A DNA stretch of 64,000 nucleotides from Cerasibacillus terrae (GCF_008039555.1 NZ_VDUW01000004.1:118132-182131), one strand, 5' to 3'; positions 34,694 through 43,371 are shown, counted from the stretch's first letter. Translations and numbers: made by a program. Notes: generated by a model from the sequence alone, not told the origin.

Positions 34694-35971
34694 TTAAATC
34701 GATTCATCTAGCTCACTAAGTTCTTTTTTTACTTCACGTGGCAAATCTAAAAAAGGCTGAATATCTTGAACGTATTCCAAAATCCCTAAATACTCTCCAT
34801 CCTCATCAAATACACCTTTATAAGTAACATGGACATATTGGTCTTTTTTCTTAAACCACATACTTTCAGAGGAACGCCTCTTTGATTTAAGGTTATGGAT
34901 TAAATGCATTACCTTCTTCAAACTTTTAGGTGGGTGACAATTTGCTACAATACGGCCAACCGAAATTGGTGTCCGCACAAACATCATCTCAGAAGATTTT
35001 ACTTTATCATTGAAGTATTTAAAAATACCGTTTTTATCAACAAAGGTTATTTCCAGTGGCAAGTTGTTCAGAATTTGGTTGGCTTCTTGTATCGTTAAGT
35101 ACCCACCTCCAAATGGTAGATGTTTGTTTTCAAGTTCTGCAGCTTGATCTATTTCCTTATTTGCTGATTTACCTTCACCAAATGACTCCCGTTTAGGCAT
35201 CCATTCTTCTTTCGGTTCGACGAAACAATAGCCAAATGCATCACTCTCATTTGCAATAGCTAGCCAATCATCTTCACTAAAAATGGACAGTGCGATTGGC
35301 AAAAGAAATGATTCCTCCTGAAAGATCATATCTTTAAATTTGCGTTCAAATAAATCATAAGATTTCTTAATGTATTTAAACTCTAAATCAGACATTTTCT
35401 CCATCATACTTTTTGTACCCTTATATAAATTACGGATACGGTCGTCTTCTCCCCACATTATTCTTGCAAACGTATAATGACCATAACGTTCCAAGATTGG
35501 GAAAAAGAGCTTTTCTTTTCGATTATAATGGTTATATAATTGTCCTAAAAGTGTCATTTCTTCCTTCAAATTTTCTATCATGCCTTCATCTTGTAAGTAT
35601 TGGCGATTCTTTTCAATTGATTCTAAAAGGTTATTCACTCGATTCAGGACAGATTCAAATTCCCTATTTTCATTGATAAAAATACGGACAGGGTGACCTG
35701 GATGATGGGTTTCAGGAATATCCCAATCATTAATCGAATGACCATATAATTGAGCATATACACTAAATAACTGTGTAACATCCTCAGACGTAATTCCATA
35801 GTCACCACTCATCAACTCTTGCACGATCAACAATATTTCAACAGCACTCACATTTTCAAAATGCTGATTAAAGTCCTCTTTAACTGTTTCTGGTGATTCA
35901 CCATGATGTAAACGAAGTAATATATTTTTCAAAATATTAATTAGTTTAGTATTAAATTGTGCATTAGCCAT
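34694..35971 (-). CDS. DUF438 - hemerythrin - PAS protein
   Basis: The 425-residue soluble protein has an N-terminal DUF438 helical domain (about 1-100), a hemerythrin-like domain (HPGHPVRIFINENREFESV at about 88-106, then LYNHYNRKEKLFFPILERYG and later Glu/His residues), and a C-terminal PAS domain (about 290-405, LEITFVDKNGIFKYFND). Proteins of this layout are predicted sensors of oxygen, NO or redox state through a di-iron site. It has no output domain, so it must act by protein contact. No partner gene is adjacent. Confidence 0.88.
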   Translation of the reverse strand: MANAQFNTKLINILKNILLRLHHGESPETVKEDFNQHFENVSAVEILLIVQELMSGDYGITSEDVTQLFSVYAQLYGHSINDWDIPETHHPGHPVRIFINENREFESVLNRVNNLLESIEKNRQYLQDEGMIENLKEEMTLLGQLYNHYNRKEKLFFPILERYGHYTFARIMWGEDDRIRNLYKGTKSMMEKMSDLEFKYIKKSYDLFERKFKDMIFQEESFLLPIALSIFSEDDWLAIANESDAFGYCFVEPKEEWMPKRESFGEGKSANKEIDQAAELENKHLPFGGGYLTIQEANQILNNLPLEITFVDKNGIFKYFNDKVKSSEMMFVRTPISVGRIVANCHPPKSLKKVMHLIHNLKSKRRSSESMWFKKKDQYVHVTYKGVFDEDGEYLGILEYVQDIQPFLDLPREVKKELSELDESI

Positions 35972-36430
35972 TTTTCCACCTCATATCGATATTTAATGCC
36001 AAAGTAACAATATAGACATTAACTGTTCTTACTTAGGTCAAACGAATTTTATGGTGTAAAGGTTTTTTTTAACATTTCCTACTATCAAGTATAATAGATT
36101 TTTCAAAAAGTATAAAACTATTATAGAATGATTCACAAATTAGTTATAATTGATTCCGTTTAATCAGCAGGATATTTTCTTCGAATCACAAATGACGGTA
36201 CTCTTTTACGTTTAAAAAGCCAGACTTGGAATCATAAATACTTCCCTTTTTATTGACACTTTCTCCCGGGTGTCTCTAATAATAAACAAAAACCAAAGCT
36301 ATAAACACGGAAGCTACTCTTTGTTATTGACCGCTAACATATGTTAGGCTTTATAATCATACTAGTGTCTATTTATTATTTTTGGGTAATATATGTAATA
36401 AGTGATTACTGTGGAAAGGAGTTCTAATAA
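35972..36430. other. Intergenic region, no gene seen
   Basis: 459 bp between the DUF438 gene (minus) and the yyaL remnant (plus). It should contain both promoters. A CTAACATATGTTAG palindrome at about 36337-36350 is the only clear symmetry. No ORF with a ribosome binding site. Confidence 0.5.
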
Positions 36431-36606
36431 ATGATTACAAATCAAAATAAATTAATCAACGAAAAATCCCCATATTTACTCCAACACGCTCATAATCCCG
36501 TAGATTGGTATGCGTGGGGTGAGGAAGCATTTCAAAAAGCCAAACAGGAAAAGAAACCGATCTTCCTCTCTATCGGCTACTCGACTTGTCATTGATGGCA
36601 TGTTTG
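36431..36606 (+). pseudogene. 5' remnant of a yyaL-like (DUF255, thioredoxin-domain) gene
   Basis: ATG 36431 follows AAAGGAG. The first 54 codons read like the start of YyaL/SPATA20-type proteins: [20 protein letters not shown], then [13 protein letters not shown]. In the intact family this is CHWCHVM. Here a TGA follows CH, then WHV, after which homology stops. The rest of the about 680-residue protein is not in the window. The sharp break inside the active-site motif marks the left side of the accessory island. Confidence 0.85.
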
Positions 36607-36761
36607 TATAATCATCCCGATTTTTTATCCCCAAAACACTTACCTCTATTATAATATAAATATAATTTCTGCAAAATCGAACTTGTATGCGCGTGAAAAA
36701 AATGGCACTGTTAAACCTTCATTGTTGATTTTATATAAGGTGAATTGGAGATGGTATAGAC

Positions 36762-36923
36762 ATGAATGGAAAAATTAGGAAATGTAAATTTAGCGAAGAT
36801 AATATATTAGATATGGCCATTGAAAGTGTTCAAAAGGGAAGTACCTATGAAGATGTTCAAAGTAAATTTAACTTATCGGATGATGACATAGAGTTAATTG
36901 ATTTTGTTATTAACGAGTTCTAG
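36762..36923 (+). CDS. Small helical protein (53 aa), possible HTH
   Basis: ATG 36762, eleven bases after GGAG. The product (MNGKIRKCKFSEDNILDMAI then ESVQKGSTYEDVQSKFNL) is predicted as helices; YEDVQSKFNLSDDDIELI resembles a helix-turn-helix of transposase or phage regulator type. It is too short for the ORF list. It lies at the left end of the island and may be a remnant. Not recognised; moderate confidence that it is translated. Confidence 0.45.
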   Translation: MNGKIRKCKFSEDNILDMAIESVQKGSTYEDVQSKFNLSDDDIELIDFVINEF

Positions 36924-36973
36924 TTTCCCGCTTAAAAAACCAACACCAAACGATAACAGAGCAAAAAAAATAA

Positions 36974-37013
36974 ACATTTATGTAGCCTCTTTTATGCTTC
37001 ATAAATGTTTTTG
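36974..37013 (-). terminator. Terminator overlapping the end of the GIY-YIG gene
   Basis: The minus strand has CATTTATG, loop of about 20 bases, CATAAATG, followed by a run of eight T. The upstream arm lies in the last codons of the gene. Confidence 0.75.
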
Positions 37014-37741
37014 ACATTTAACTGTCGTTTAATCCATTTCCAATCATCCTCATCTAGATGAAAGAATTCACTTTTTTCCGCTGGATTGTATGGATTAATA
37101 TGTCTTTTTTCCGAGAAATATTCATGAAACTCCTTTTCTACCTTTTCTGGTTGATCGGTACGAACTAGATGAATTACCTTTATATTATAAGAGGTATTAA
37201 CTCCCCCAAAAATTTGTATAATACGCTTAAAAGGGTCCTGATGAGTTAGACCAATTTTAGTCGTTCCATCAGGGGCTTTAACAAAATAAACATACCCAAA
37301 CCCATTCATATGCAACAATTTTCTATAGGTATCTTCATATTCTTTTTTATGTCGGTTGGATTTAAGCATTTCATTCATGATATCAATTATTTTTTCTGTT
37401 CTATCTAAAATTGGATCCTGTTGAATTTTATACCATCGTTCAAAAGATGCATTTTGTTTTTCCTCTTCGGTGAACACTGAATGACCATTATTTTCATATT
37501 CTTCATCAGAGTGACTCTGATTCAGTTCTTTCATATATAAAGTCCTGAAGATGAAAGGTACTAAAGTAACTACTATGAGACTTATAATTACTATTTGAAC
37601 GTTTTCTTCCACCCAAATTCCTATACTAGTCAGGAGTGCAAGAAACCAATTCCATAAAGAATTAAGCCCAGTTATAAGTATTTGGTAAATAAAATAAAGT
37701 AATATTACCACGGAAAGCATATTAGTCAGTTGTTTATTCAT
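36992..37741 (-). CDS. Membrane-anchored GIY-YIG (T5orf172/MUG113-type) protein
   Basis: ATG 37741, nine bases after GAGGTG, is preferred over GTG 37753. The 249-residue product has two membrane helices (about 8-28 and 48-66), a charged linker, and a C-terminal GIY-YIG-like domain: GYVYFVK (149-155), KIG (162-164), Arg173, EKEFHEYF (201-208) and KSEFFHL (223-229). This arrangement fits the T5orf172/MUG113 branch, found in phage and mobile-element proteins. A nuclease tethered to the membrane is unusual and would suit action on incoming DNA; that is inference. Confidence 0.75.
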   Translation of the reverse strand: MNKQLTNMLSVVILLYFIYQILITGLNSLWNWFLALLTSIGIWVEENVQIVIISLIVVTLVPFIFRTLYMKELNQSHSDEEYENNGHSVFTEEEKQNASFERWYKIQQDPILDRTEKIIDIMNEMLKSNRHKKEYEDTYRKLLHMNGFGYVYFVKAPDGTTKIGLTHQDPFKRIIQIFGGVNTSYNIKVIHLVRTDQPEKVEKEFHEYFSEKRHINPYNPAEKSEFFHLDEDDWKWIKRQLNVKNIYEA

Positions 37742-37753
37742 AGGTCGCTTCAC

Positions 37754-38108
37754 CTCGTAAGTAATAAGTGCTTGTCTTAAATTATTATGTTATTGATGGT
37801 TGAAGTAGACCATTGAGATTGCTTAATAACTTATAGACAAGTTACGCAGAATGATGAAGATTGAATTAGGTAGAGGAGATTATAAGTTACTTCGCATAAT
37901 ACAATTAAATTTGTACTATTATGATAACAGCGATTACTAAACTTAATGAAAACCTAGATACAGATGTTGGTACTGCGTTATTTTGAGATAGCTTTATATG
38001 AAATAGGTAATTTATCTCCTTTTAAAATTTTTCCGAATCCATATTTGTTATAATTGAAATAATGGAAAACATAACTATTTATAATAATTAGTGAAAAGGA
38101 GATCTCAA
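37754..38108. other. Divergent intergenic region in the island
   Basis: No gene seen. It separates the minus-strand GIY-YIG gene from the plus-strand TIR-like gene and should contain divergent promoters. TATAAT occurs just before the ribosome binding site of the TIR-like gene (near 38083). Confidence 0.45.
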
Positions 38109-38945
38109 ATGTATTATCAAGTTTTAATTGAAACAATTAATGATAAAACAAAAGAACCAAAAGAAATTTATGAACTGGATATTCCCAGTAAAAATAGTGT
38201 CTTAAATGAAACAGTATTGCCCTATTTATTGAATAAGGAATTTCAATTTAACGGATATTTTCTTGACCCAAAGAATATCCAAAGAATTATTATAAAAACA
38301 ACAGACAAATCTGCACGTGAACTTTCACAATACGAAAATGACCATATGGAACCCGGCTTAATAATGTATGTCTCACCAGAAGATATTATAGGGTATGATA
38401 ATTATACAAATGACGTAACTAAAGAATTTTTTTCTGAAGGTAAAGAAAAAATAGACGAGGGAGAAATAGACATCTCTCTTCCAAAGGATGTGTCAAAAGT
38501 GGACAAGACCAAAGTGTTTATAGTTCATGGTCATGATAACTTAGCAAAAACTGAGGTTGCAAGATTTATAGAAAGGCTTGGCTTTCAACCAATTATTCTT
38601 CACGAACAAGCAAGTTCTGGGATGACAATTATTGAAAAGATTGAATCCTATTCAAATGTTGGTTTTGGAATCGTGTTATATACTCCATGTGATGTAGGTT
38701 CAAATAAAGACGGTGATAAATTGTTACCAAGAGCAAGACAAAATGTTGTGTTTGAACACGGTTTCCTTATGGGAAAAGTCGGAAGAAACAACGTTTGTGC
38801 CTTAGTCAAGGAAGACGTTGAAACTCCTAATGATATTTCTGGCGTTGTATACATTCCTTTCGACTTACACGGAGCTTGGCATTTGGCTATAGCTAAAGAG
38901 CTTAGAAACTCAGGTTATAAGGTAGATATGAACCTTGTACTATAA
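38109..38945 (+). CDS. TIR-like (PF10137-type) protein with an unassigned N-terminal domain
   Basis: ATG 38109 follows AAAGGAGATCTCAA. The 278-residue product has an N-terminal domain (1-125) that I cannot assign and a C-terminal nucleotide-binding TIR-like domain: KVFIVHGHDNLAKTEVARFI (135-154), YTPCDVGS, RARQNVVFEHGFLMGKVGR (208-226, with the candidate catalytic Glu216) and GVVYIPFD. This TIR-like family includes effectors in CBASS/Pycsar anti-phage systems, where they deplete NAD+. No cyclic-nucleotide synthase is adjacent, so the trigger is unknown. Confidence 0.8.
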   Translation: MYYQVLIETINDKTKEPKEIYELDIPSKNSVLNETVLPYLLNKEFQFNGYFLDPKNIQRIIIKTTDKSARELSQYENDHMEPGLIMYVSPEDIIGYDNYTNDVTKEFFSEGKEKIDEGEIDISLPKDVSKVDKTKVFIVHGHDNLAKTEVARFIERLGFQPIILHEQASSGMTIIEKIESYSNVGFGIVLYTPCDVGSNKDGDKLLPRARQNVVFEHGFLMGKVGRNNVCALVKEDVETPNDISGVVYIPFDLHGAWHLAIAKELRNSGYKVDMNLVL

Positions 38946-39104
38946 ATAAATTTTTCTTTGATTGGTGGAAAGAAAAAGTCCTCAATTAATAGAAGGTTAG
39001 AGTTTTAATCGGTTTTGTGGGTTGCCCTAATTTATTCACTTGAGAAGTGTATCGATTAGGTATCCAAATTCAGAAACCTATTGAATTAATATTTAAGTAA
39101 AACA

Positions 39105-39138
39105 CCCAACGAATATAGCGATAAAGTTATTCGTTGGG
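39105..39138 (+). terminator. Hairpin after the TIR-like gene
   Basis: CCCAACGAATA and TATTCGTTGGG pair perfectly around TAGCGATAAAGT. Only a weak T-rich tail follows. Confidence 0.5.
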
Positions 39139-39235
39139 ATCTTCTCTGAAGTTATAGGTTAAATAAATGGAATTTAATATTATAAAACTATCATGTTAAA
39201 CATAGTGCATCTCAGTCGTTGCTATTTGCTACATC

Positions 39236-41074
39236 TTACAATAAATCCTTTACCTTATCCCTCATTCGACTAACTAATACTACATTGGGAGCTGTACGAT
39301 GTATTTTAGATTGGACTTGTTTAATAACTTTACTTACACTTTCATTTTTATCTCCAGCATATTCTATTAACCTTCCAACCTGTTTTGCGATGAAACCTGA
39401 AAATGGTATAGCCGCATTTGTTATTTCAAGCGCCGTATCTAATGTTATACCCTTCACATCCCAAGTGTCTATTCTATTACGCTTTTTTTCAAAAGCTTTA
39501 ACACTTTTGTTAAATTGCTCAACTATAGAACTAATCTCTTTCGATGATTTGTTATGAGTTAAATCAACTAATACCTTACGGAATTGGTCTATTTCTTTAC
39601 CCGTGAAGGTTTCAGCAAGTTCCAATATAGGTACATAGTTCGCAATTGTTAATATTCCCTCTGTTGCTACATTTGGAGAAGTTACTAAATCAAGTTCCCA
39701 ATCTTTTCGAACACCTGAATAAAGATAAGCAATATTTTCTTCATTTCTTGCCAATGGCCCTACTGGACACAACACGGCGTGATTAGCAGCTGCCCATTCA
39801 ATAGACTGAGAAGCACCCATTATCTCTAAAAAATAATCTTTCCCTGTATAGTTTTTTATGGTGGTGTTAATAATTGGTCCTAATCCTACATTAAACGTAC
39901 CCATTGCACCTCTGTTTGAAAGAAATTCATACATATGGCCCCAAGTATTAGATAATTCTCCAGCTAGCCCTTCAAACCATTTCTGTTCGTTTGTTCCTTT
40001 TAGTTTTGAGGATATGCCTATTAAATTTGATAGTACTTCCTGTTTCTCATCGGTGTTAAGAGGTAAAAATGCAAGTGGATTTCTTTGTTTTAAGTCTAGC
40101 ACTGTTCTGTAAGCTAATTCTCTTGAAAGTATAATACTTTGTGGATTAATATCCGAAACCTTTTCAAGTAACTTTCTACTATATCTCTCTATAGAATGGG
40201 GAAACAATAATTTGACTTTATTCAATTCTGTAAGTTTAACCAATTCATCCTCTGTAATATCAAGTGAACGTAAAAGTTTTTCATATGAAGATTCAATCGG
40301 AACAACAATCAAAATTTCATTAAATAAGGTAAGATAATTTCGAACATTGTGTGCTTCACCAAACTGACCGTTTATTAAGCAAGTAGAATCTTGTGGTTGG
40401 TCATTTTTGGAATCTAGTGACTGATTCCCTAAAAATAAACCTTTTCTATTATCTAACCAAAGTTGTTCATCTTCCTCCCATTTATCCATCAATGCCTTTG
40501 AGTAGTTAAAAGAAGAGTGTTTACTGACAGTTAAAGATAATGGATCCTGATTTTTGCGTTCAAAGTTTTTTTTTATATCTGGAGTTAATATACAATCGAT
40601 TTTAGCTTCATACCCGCAAAGTAACGATACTTTATTTTCTAACATAACTATTTCGCTTTGAGTCAAATTTTTTTCTACCTCAACATCCCATCCTTGTGAT
40701 TTGTGGTTGAAGTTCAACCACAATTTAGGAAAAGCCTTTGGCAATAATAAAGAAAGATGTTTATTAAAATCTATAATATTAAAGGGATTTCCAGATAATT
40801 GAAATACCTCTTCCAATGTTCTATTTTCCATTTTATTTACACCATCTGGAAGCTTCGTTACTAGTGTTATTTTGCAGCCAAGAATCTTAATTTCCTTATT
40901 AAATACCTCAACTATAGAACTATCAGGTTGATTTAATGGCTGAATATCGACACTTTCACATTTTATGAAGTACTCTAATCCTTTTTTATAGATACCATCC
41001 GTTTTTAAATGTGGTTGTTGTAATTGCAATTGTTCGTAACTATATCTAGCATAGCCGTCCATAAAATCATACAT
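39236..41074 (-). CDS. Unrecognised 612-residue protein, partner of a PD-(D/E)XK nuclease
   Basis: ATG 41074, nine bases after AAAGGAG, is 48 bp after the stop of the nuclease gene, so the two form an operon. I find no transmembrane helix, P-loop, protease or cyclase motif. Distinct parts are visible: an N-terminal beta-rich region (1-175), a middle region with NVRNYLTLFNEILIVVPIES and LNKVKLLFPHSIERYSRKLL (about 240-310), and a helical C-terminal region with LTIANYVPILELAETFTGKE and IPFSGFIAKQVGRLIEYAGD. The family is unknown to me. By gene pairing it is a candidate sensor or specificity partner for the nuclease; this is inference. Confidence 0.75.
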   Translation of the reverse strand: MYDFMDGYARYSYEQLQLQQPHLKTDGIYKKGLEYFIKCESVDIQPLNQPDSSIVEVFNKEIKILGCKITLVTKLPDGVNKMENRTLEEVFQLSGNPFNIIDFNKHLSLLLPKAFPKLWLNFNHKSQGWDVEVEKNLTQSEIVMLENKVSLLCGYEAKIDCILTPDIKKNFERKNQDPLSLTVSKHSSFNYSKALMDKWEEDEQLWLDNRKGLFLGNQSLDSKNDQPQDSTCLINGQFGEAHNVRNYLTLFNEILIVVPIESSYEKLLRSLDITEDELVKLTELNKVKLLFPHSIERYSRKLLEKVSDINPQSIILSRELAYRTVLDLKQRNPLAFLPLNTDEKQEVLSNLIGISSKLKGTNEQKWFEGLAGELSNTWGHMYEFLSNRGAMGTFNVGLGPIINTTIKNYTGKDYFLEIMGASQSIEWAAANHAVLCPVGPLARNEENIAYLYSGVRKDWELDLVTSPNVATEGILTIANYVPILELAETFTGKEIDQFRKVLVDLTHNKSSKEISSIVEQFNKSVKAFEKKRNRIDTWDVKGITLDTALEITNAAIPFSGFIAKQVGRLIEYAGDKNESVSKVIKQVQSKIHRTAPNVVLVSRMRDKVKDLL

Positions 41075-41122
41075 ATAAACTTTCTCCTTTATATAAGTGA
41101 CAAGATGATATTATAATATTTA

Positions 41123-42355
41123 TTATGGTTTCATATGGTATAACATTAAAGCTACTTTAATTTCTTTATTTTTATCTCCCTCTAAATGAAAAATGTAATC
41201 AAACCACGACTCATCACTTTTACCTTCAAACTTAATGTAGTTAAGATGGTTACTCATTGCACCTTGGGCTTTATCAACTACTGAGCTGAAGTCATTGTTT
41301 CTTACAAACATAATAATGGCCGTCTTTGAATCCCTCCAAGTTAAATAACCTAGCAACTGGTTTATTGTTCTTACTAAGGAAACAGCACCTTTCCAAAACT
41401 TACATTCACCTATAAATATATTATCGCCCTTATATCTTAATAGGATATCAGTTTTACCTTTTTGGTTGAATGTTTCTCCTGTTGCGCTACCATCAAATAC
41501 AGGCTCTAAATTCATTAAGAAATGATCTCTTAAAGTTTCTTCATCTTTATCCGCATATACTGAAGGCTTCCTCTCCAATGCTTTACCAGTTCCGTTTATG
41601 TTTTTTAAAATTGCTTTATAATCATCATCACCTAGTGTTGGGTACGGCTCAATATTTTTTCCCGAAGAGACCGTTGGCTTAGGCGTAATAGTCTTTTTTA
41701 TTTTTGGTGATGGAGCTGAGTATGAATTATTACTTTCTTGATTTCTTTTTAATGGTACTATTAGTTTTAGCTGCTGATTTCTCTTGTCGAGAATTTGTTC
41801 CTTCCTAGCTTTAAATACATTTTCCACATGACTTCTAAGACTGTTATTATAATTTCGTATATCATTATTTATATTATCTATATTGTATTTCAAATCATCA
41901 TTTAAAGATAAGATTTCGTTGTTTAATTTATTCATGTCATTATCAAAGGAAAAAAACTTTGTAGTTAGCTTGTTACTACCTATTTTTACATAAGGATGAC
42001 TCATTCGGTATGCTGATGGTTGCAGTCTTAATAGATCTGGGTTTCCTTCATATGGAATATTATAATAATATACCGGCTTAGGATAGCTTTTACCTTCCAT
42101 TACAAAAAAAGTTTTTGGAAAATACTCAGCTGGAATCATCTCTTCTCTTTCCTCTGCATCCGCACTATCTAAAAATAGGATTACTTCATCTAACTTGCTT
42201 GAGTCAACCATATATTCGACAAACTGTGATTCCCCCACATTTATTAGGTAGTCTTCGTCAAGCTCTGTTATCTTCCTTGTTACATCTTCTGTACAATTTC
42301 TGAGATACCTTGAAAGATCTCCCTTTGAAAATAATGGTTCACCGTATCCCCTCAT
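41123..42355 (-). CDS. PD-(D/E)XK-family nuclease with N-terminal specificity-like region
   Basis: The 410-residue protein has an N-terminal domain (1-135), a coiled coil (about 140-195), a Pro/Ser-rich linker, and a C-terminal nuclease core: KTDILLR with Asp303, IFIGECKFWKG with Glu317 and Lys319, and INQLLGYL with Gln333 (a QxxxY motif). The D...ExK layout marks restriction-like endonucleases. ATG 42355 is the first in-frame start, but its ribosome binding site (AGGGA) is distant. It is the first gene of a two-gene unit. Neither protein resembles a classical restriction-modification system, and no methyltransferase is nearby. Confidence 0.8.
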   Translation of the reverse strand: MRGYGEPLFSKGDLSRYLRNCTEDVTRKITELDEDYLINVGESQFVEYMVDSSKLDEVILFLDSADAEEREEMIPAEYFPKTFFVMEGKSYPKPVYYYNIPYEGNPDLLRLQPSAYRMSHPYVKIGSNKLTTKFFSFDNDMNKLNNEILSLNDDLKYNIDNINNDIRNYNNSLRSHVENVFKARKEQILDKRNQQLKLIVPLKRNQESNNSYSAPSPKIKKTITPKPTVSSGKNIEPYPTLGDDDYKAILKNINGTGKALERKPSVYADKDEETLRDHFLMNLEPVFDGSATGETFNQKGKTDILLRYKGDNIFIGECKFWKGAVSLVRTINQLLGYLTWRDSKTAIIMFVRNNDFSSVVDKAQGAMSNHLNYIKFEGKSDESWFDYIFHLEGDKNKEIKVALMLYHMKP

Positions 42356-42524
42356 AGAATATTATCTTTCCCTTCTTTTAATTAAAGTGAATTGTAAAGT
42401 AAAACTATGTCAAGAATGGTACATTTTATTATCCTCATAAACATTTTAACAAATATTTAACGTCTAAGAATACGCATTCAATAAAACACTTTAATATATA
42501 TCACCAATTGTATTTAAAGGGTCG

Positions 42525-42565
42525 ATACCGAATGATACATAATTACATTATGTATCATTCGGTAT
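42525..42565. repeat. Perfect 19-bp inverted repeat with TGATACATAA half-sites
   Basis: ATACCGAATGATACATAAT, spacer TAC, then its exact reverse complement. It sits between the divergent nuclease operon and recombinase gene. The AATGATACA half-site recurs at 42637-42645 and 42669-42677. It is not followed by a T run, so an operator or recombination site is more likely than a terminator. Confidence 0.75.
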
Positions 42566-42633
42566 TCACCCCTAAACCTTGATATGACAGCGTTTATCTA
42601 TTCTTTTAATATTTTTAAAAGCCAAACTCTTAA

Positions 42634-42661
42634 TTGAATGATACAAAATATACGATATAAT
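42634..42661 (+). promoter_or_regulatory. Promoter of the tyrosine recombinase gene
   Basis: -35 TTGAAT (42634-42639), 16 bp, -10 TATAAT (42656-42661). AATGATACA overlaps the -35 and its reverse complement TGTATCATT lies just past the -10, so a repressor or the recombinase bound there would block transcription. Confidence 0.6.
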
Positions 42662-42696
42662 TATAATATGTATCATTTATGTAGGAGGGATAAAAA

Positions 42697-43263
42697 ATGG
42701 AATTTGTTGAACCAATTCGGGATAGGAAAAAAATAAATGATATGAAAAAATACCTTCAAGGTAATAAAAGAGACTTCCTTTTATTTACACTTGGAATTAA
42801 TTCAGCCTTACGAGTAAGTGACCTTTTAGAATTGAAATTTGAAGACATAATAGATGAAAAATTAAAACCACTAGATCATATAAAATTAAAAGAAACAAAA
42901 ACAGGTAAGCATAATAAAATTGCCATTTCTAAAGGTGTTAAAAAAGCAATTATCAACTATGTTAAAGAATATTATAAAGGAAATCTATCCTACTATGTCT
43001 TTTATAGTAGAAAGGGAATAAATAAGCCAATTCAGCGAGCTATGGCTTGGAAAGTAATTAAAGGAGCTGCGGATGCTGTAGAGGTAAAAGATATTGGTAC
43101 TCATTCACTAAGAAAAACATGGGCATATCATAGCTATAAAGCCGGGACAGATATTGTTATCATTCAAGATATGCTAAACCATAGTTCGCCAGCGATTACA
43201 TTACGGTATATCGGAATTACTCAAGATGAAAAAGACAGAGCTGTATTATCCTTAGATTTATAG
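42697..43263 (+). CDS. Minimal tyrosine recombinase (catalytic domain only)
   Basis: ATG 42697 follows GGAGGGATAAAAA. At 188 residues it has only the catalytic domain, without the N-terminal core-binding or arm-binding domains of phage integrases. All catalytic residues can be seen: Arg39 (SALRVSDLL), a Lys near 68, His136-x-x-Arg139 (THSLRKTW), His162 (LNHSS) and Tyr171 (LRYIGI). It is therefore likely active. Such short recombinases occur in phages and plasmids of bacilli. The paired palindromic half-sites just upstream are candidate binding sites. Confidence 0.88.
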   Translation: MEFVEPIRDRKKINDMKKYLQGNKRDFLLFTLGINSALRVSDLLELKFEDIIDEKLKPLDHIKLKETKTGKHNKIAISKGVKKAIINYVKEYYKGNLSYYVFYSRKGINKPIQRAMAWKVIKGAADAVEVKDIGTHSLRKTWAYHSYKAGTDIVIIQDMLNHSSPAITLRYIGITQDEKDRAVLSLDL

Positions 43264-43338
43264 GTTCTATATACTACATTATTTTTAATACATCCTGTTA
43301 GCGGCTTAGACCGGAAGTTAAGCTTTTATAAAAAAAGA

Positions 43339-43371
43339 CAACAAGCCAGCATTTATAGTGCCGGCTTGTTG
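43339..43371 (-). terminator. Terminator at the end of the phage replication module
   Basis: CAACAAGCC.GCA and TGC.GGCTTGTTG pair; on the minus strand TCTTTTTTTAT follows. It closes the minus-strand cluster ending with the recombinase-like gene at 43469. Confidence 0.75.

Larger units (their letters stand above)
42356..42696. promoter_or_regulatory. Divergent control region between nuclease operon and recombinase
   Basis: It contains a 19-bp perfect palindrome (42525-42565) and a second pair of half-sites around a promoter (42634-42677), described separately. No gene seen. Confidence 0.6.

Noticed and set aside
38109..38945. Complete CBASS system
   Set aside because: Only a TIR-like effector-type protein is present; no CD-NTase or ubiquitin-like ancillary genes.
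39236..42355. Classical restriction-modification system
   Set aside because: No methyltransferase motifs are present in either protein or in neighbouring genes.
42525..42565. Palindrome as a terminator
   Set aside because: No T run follows on either strand, and it lies between divergent genes where a terminator is not needed.
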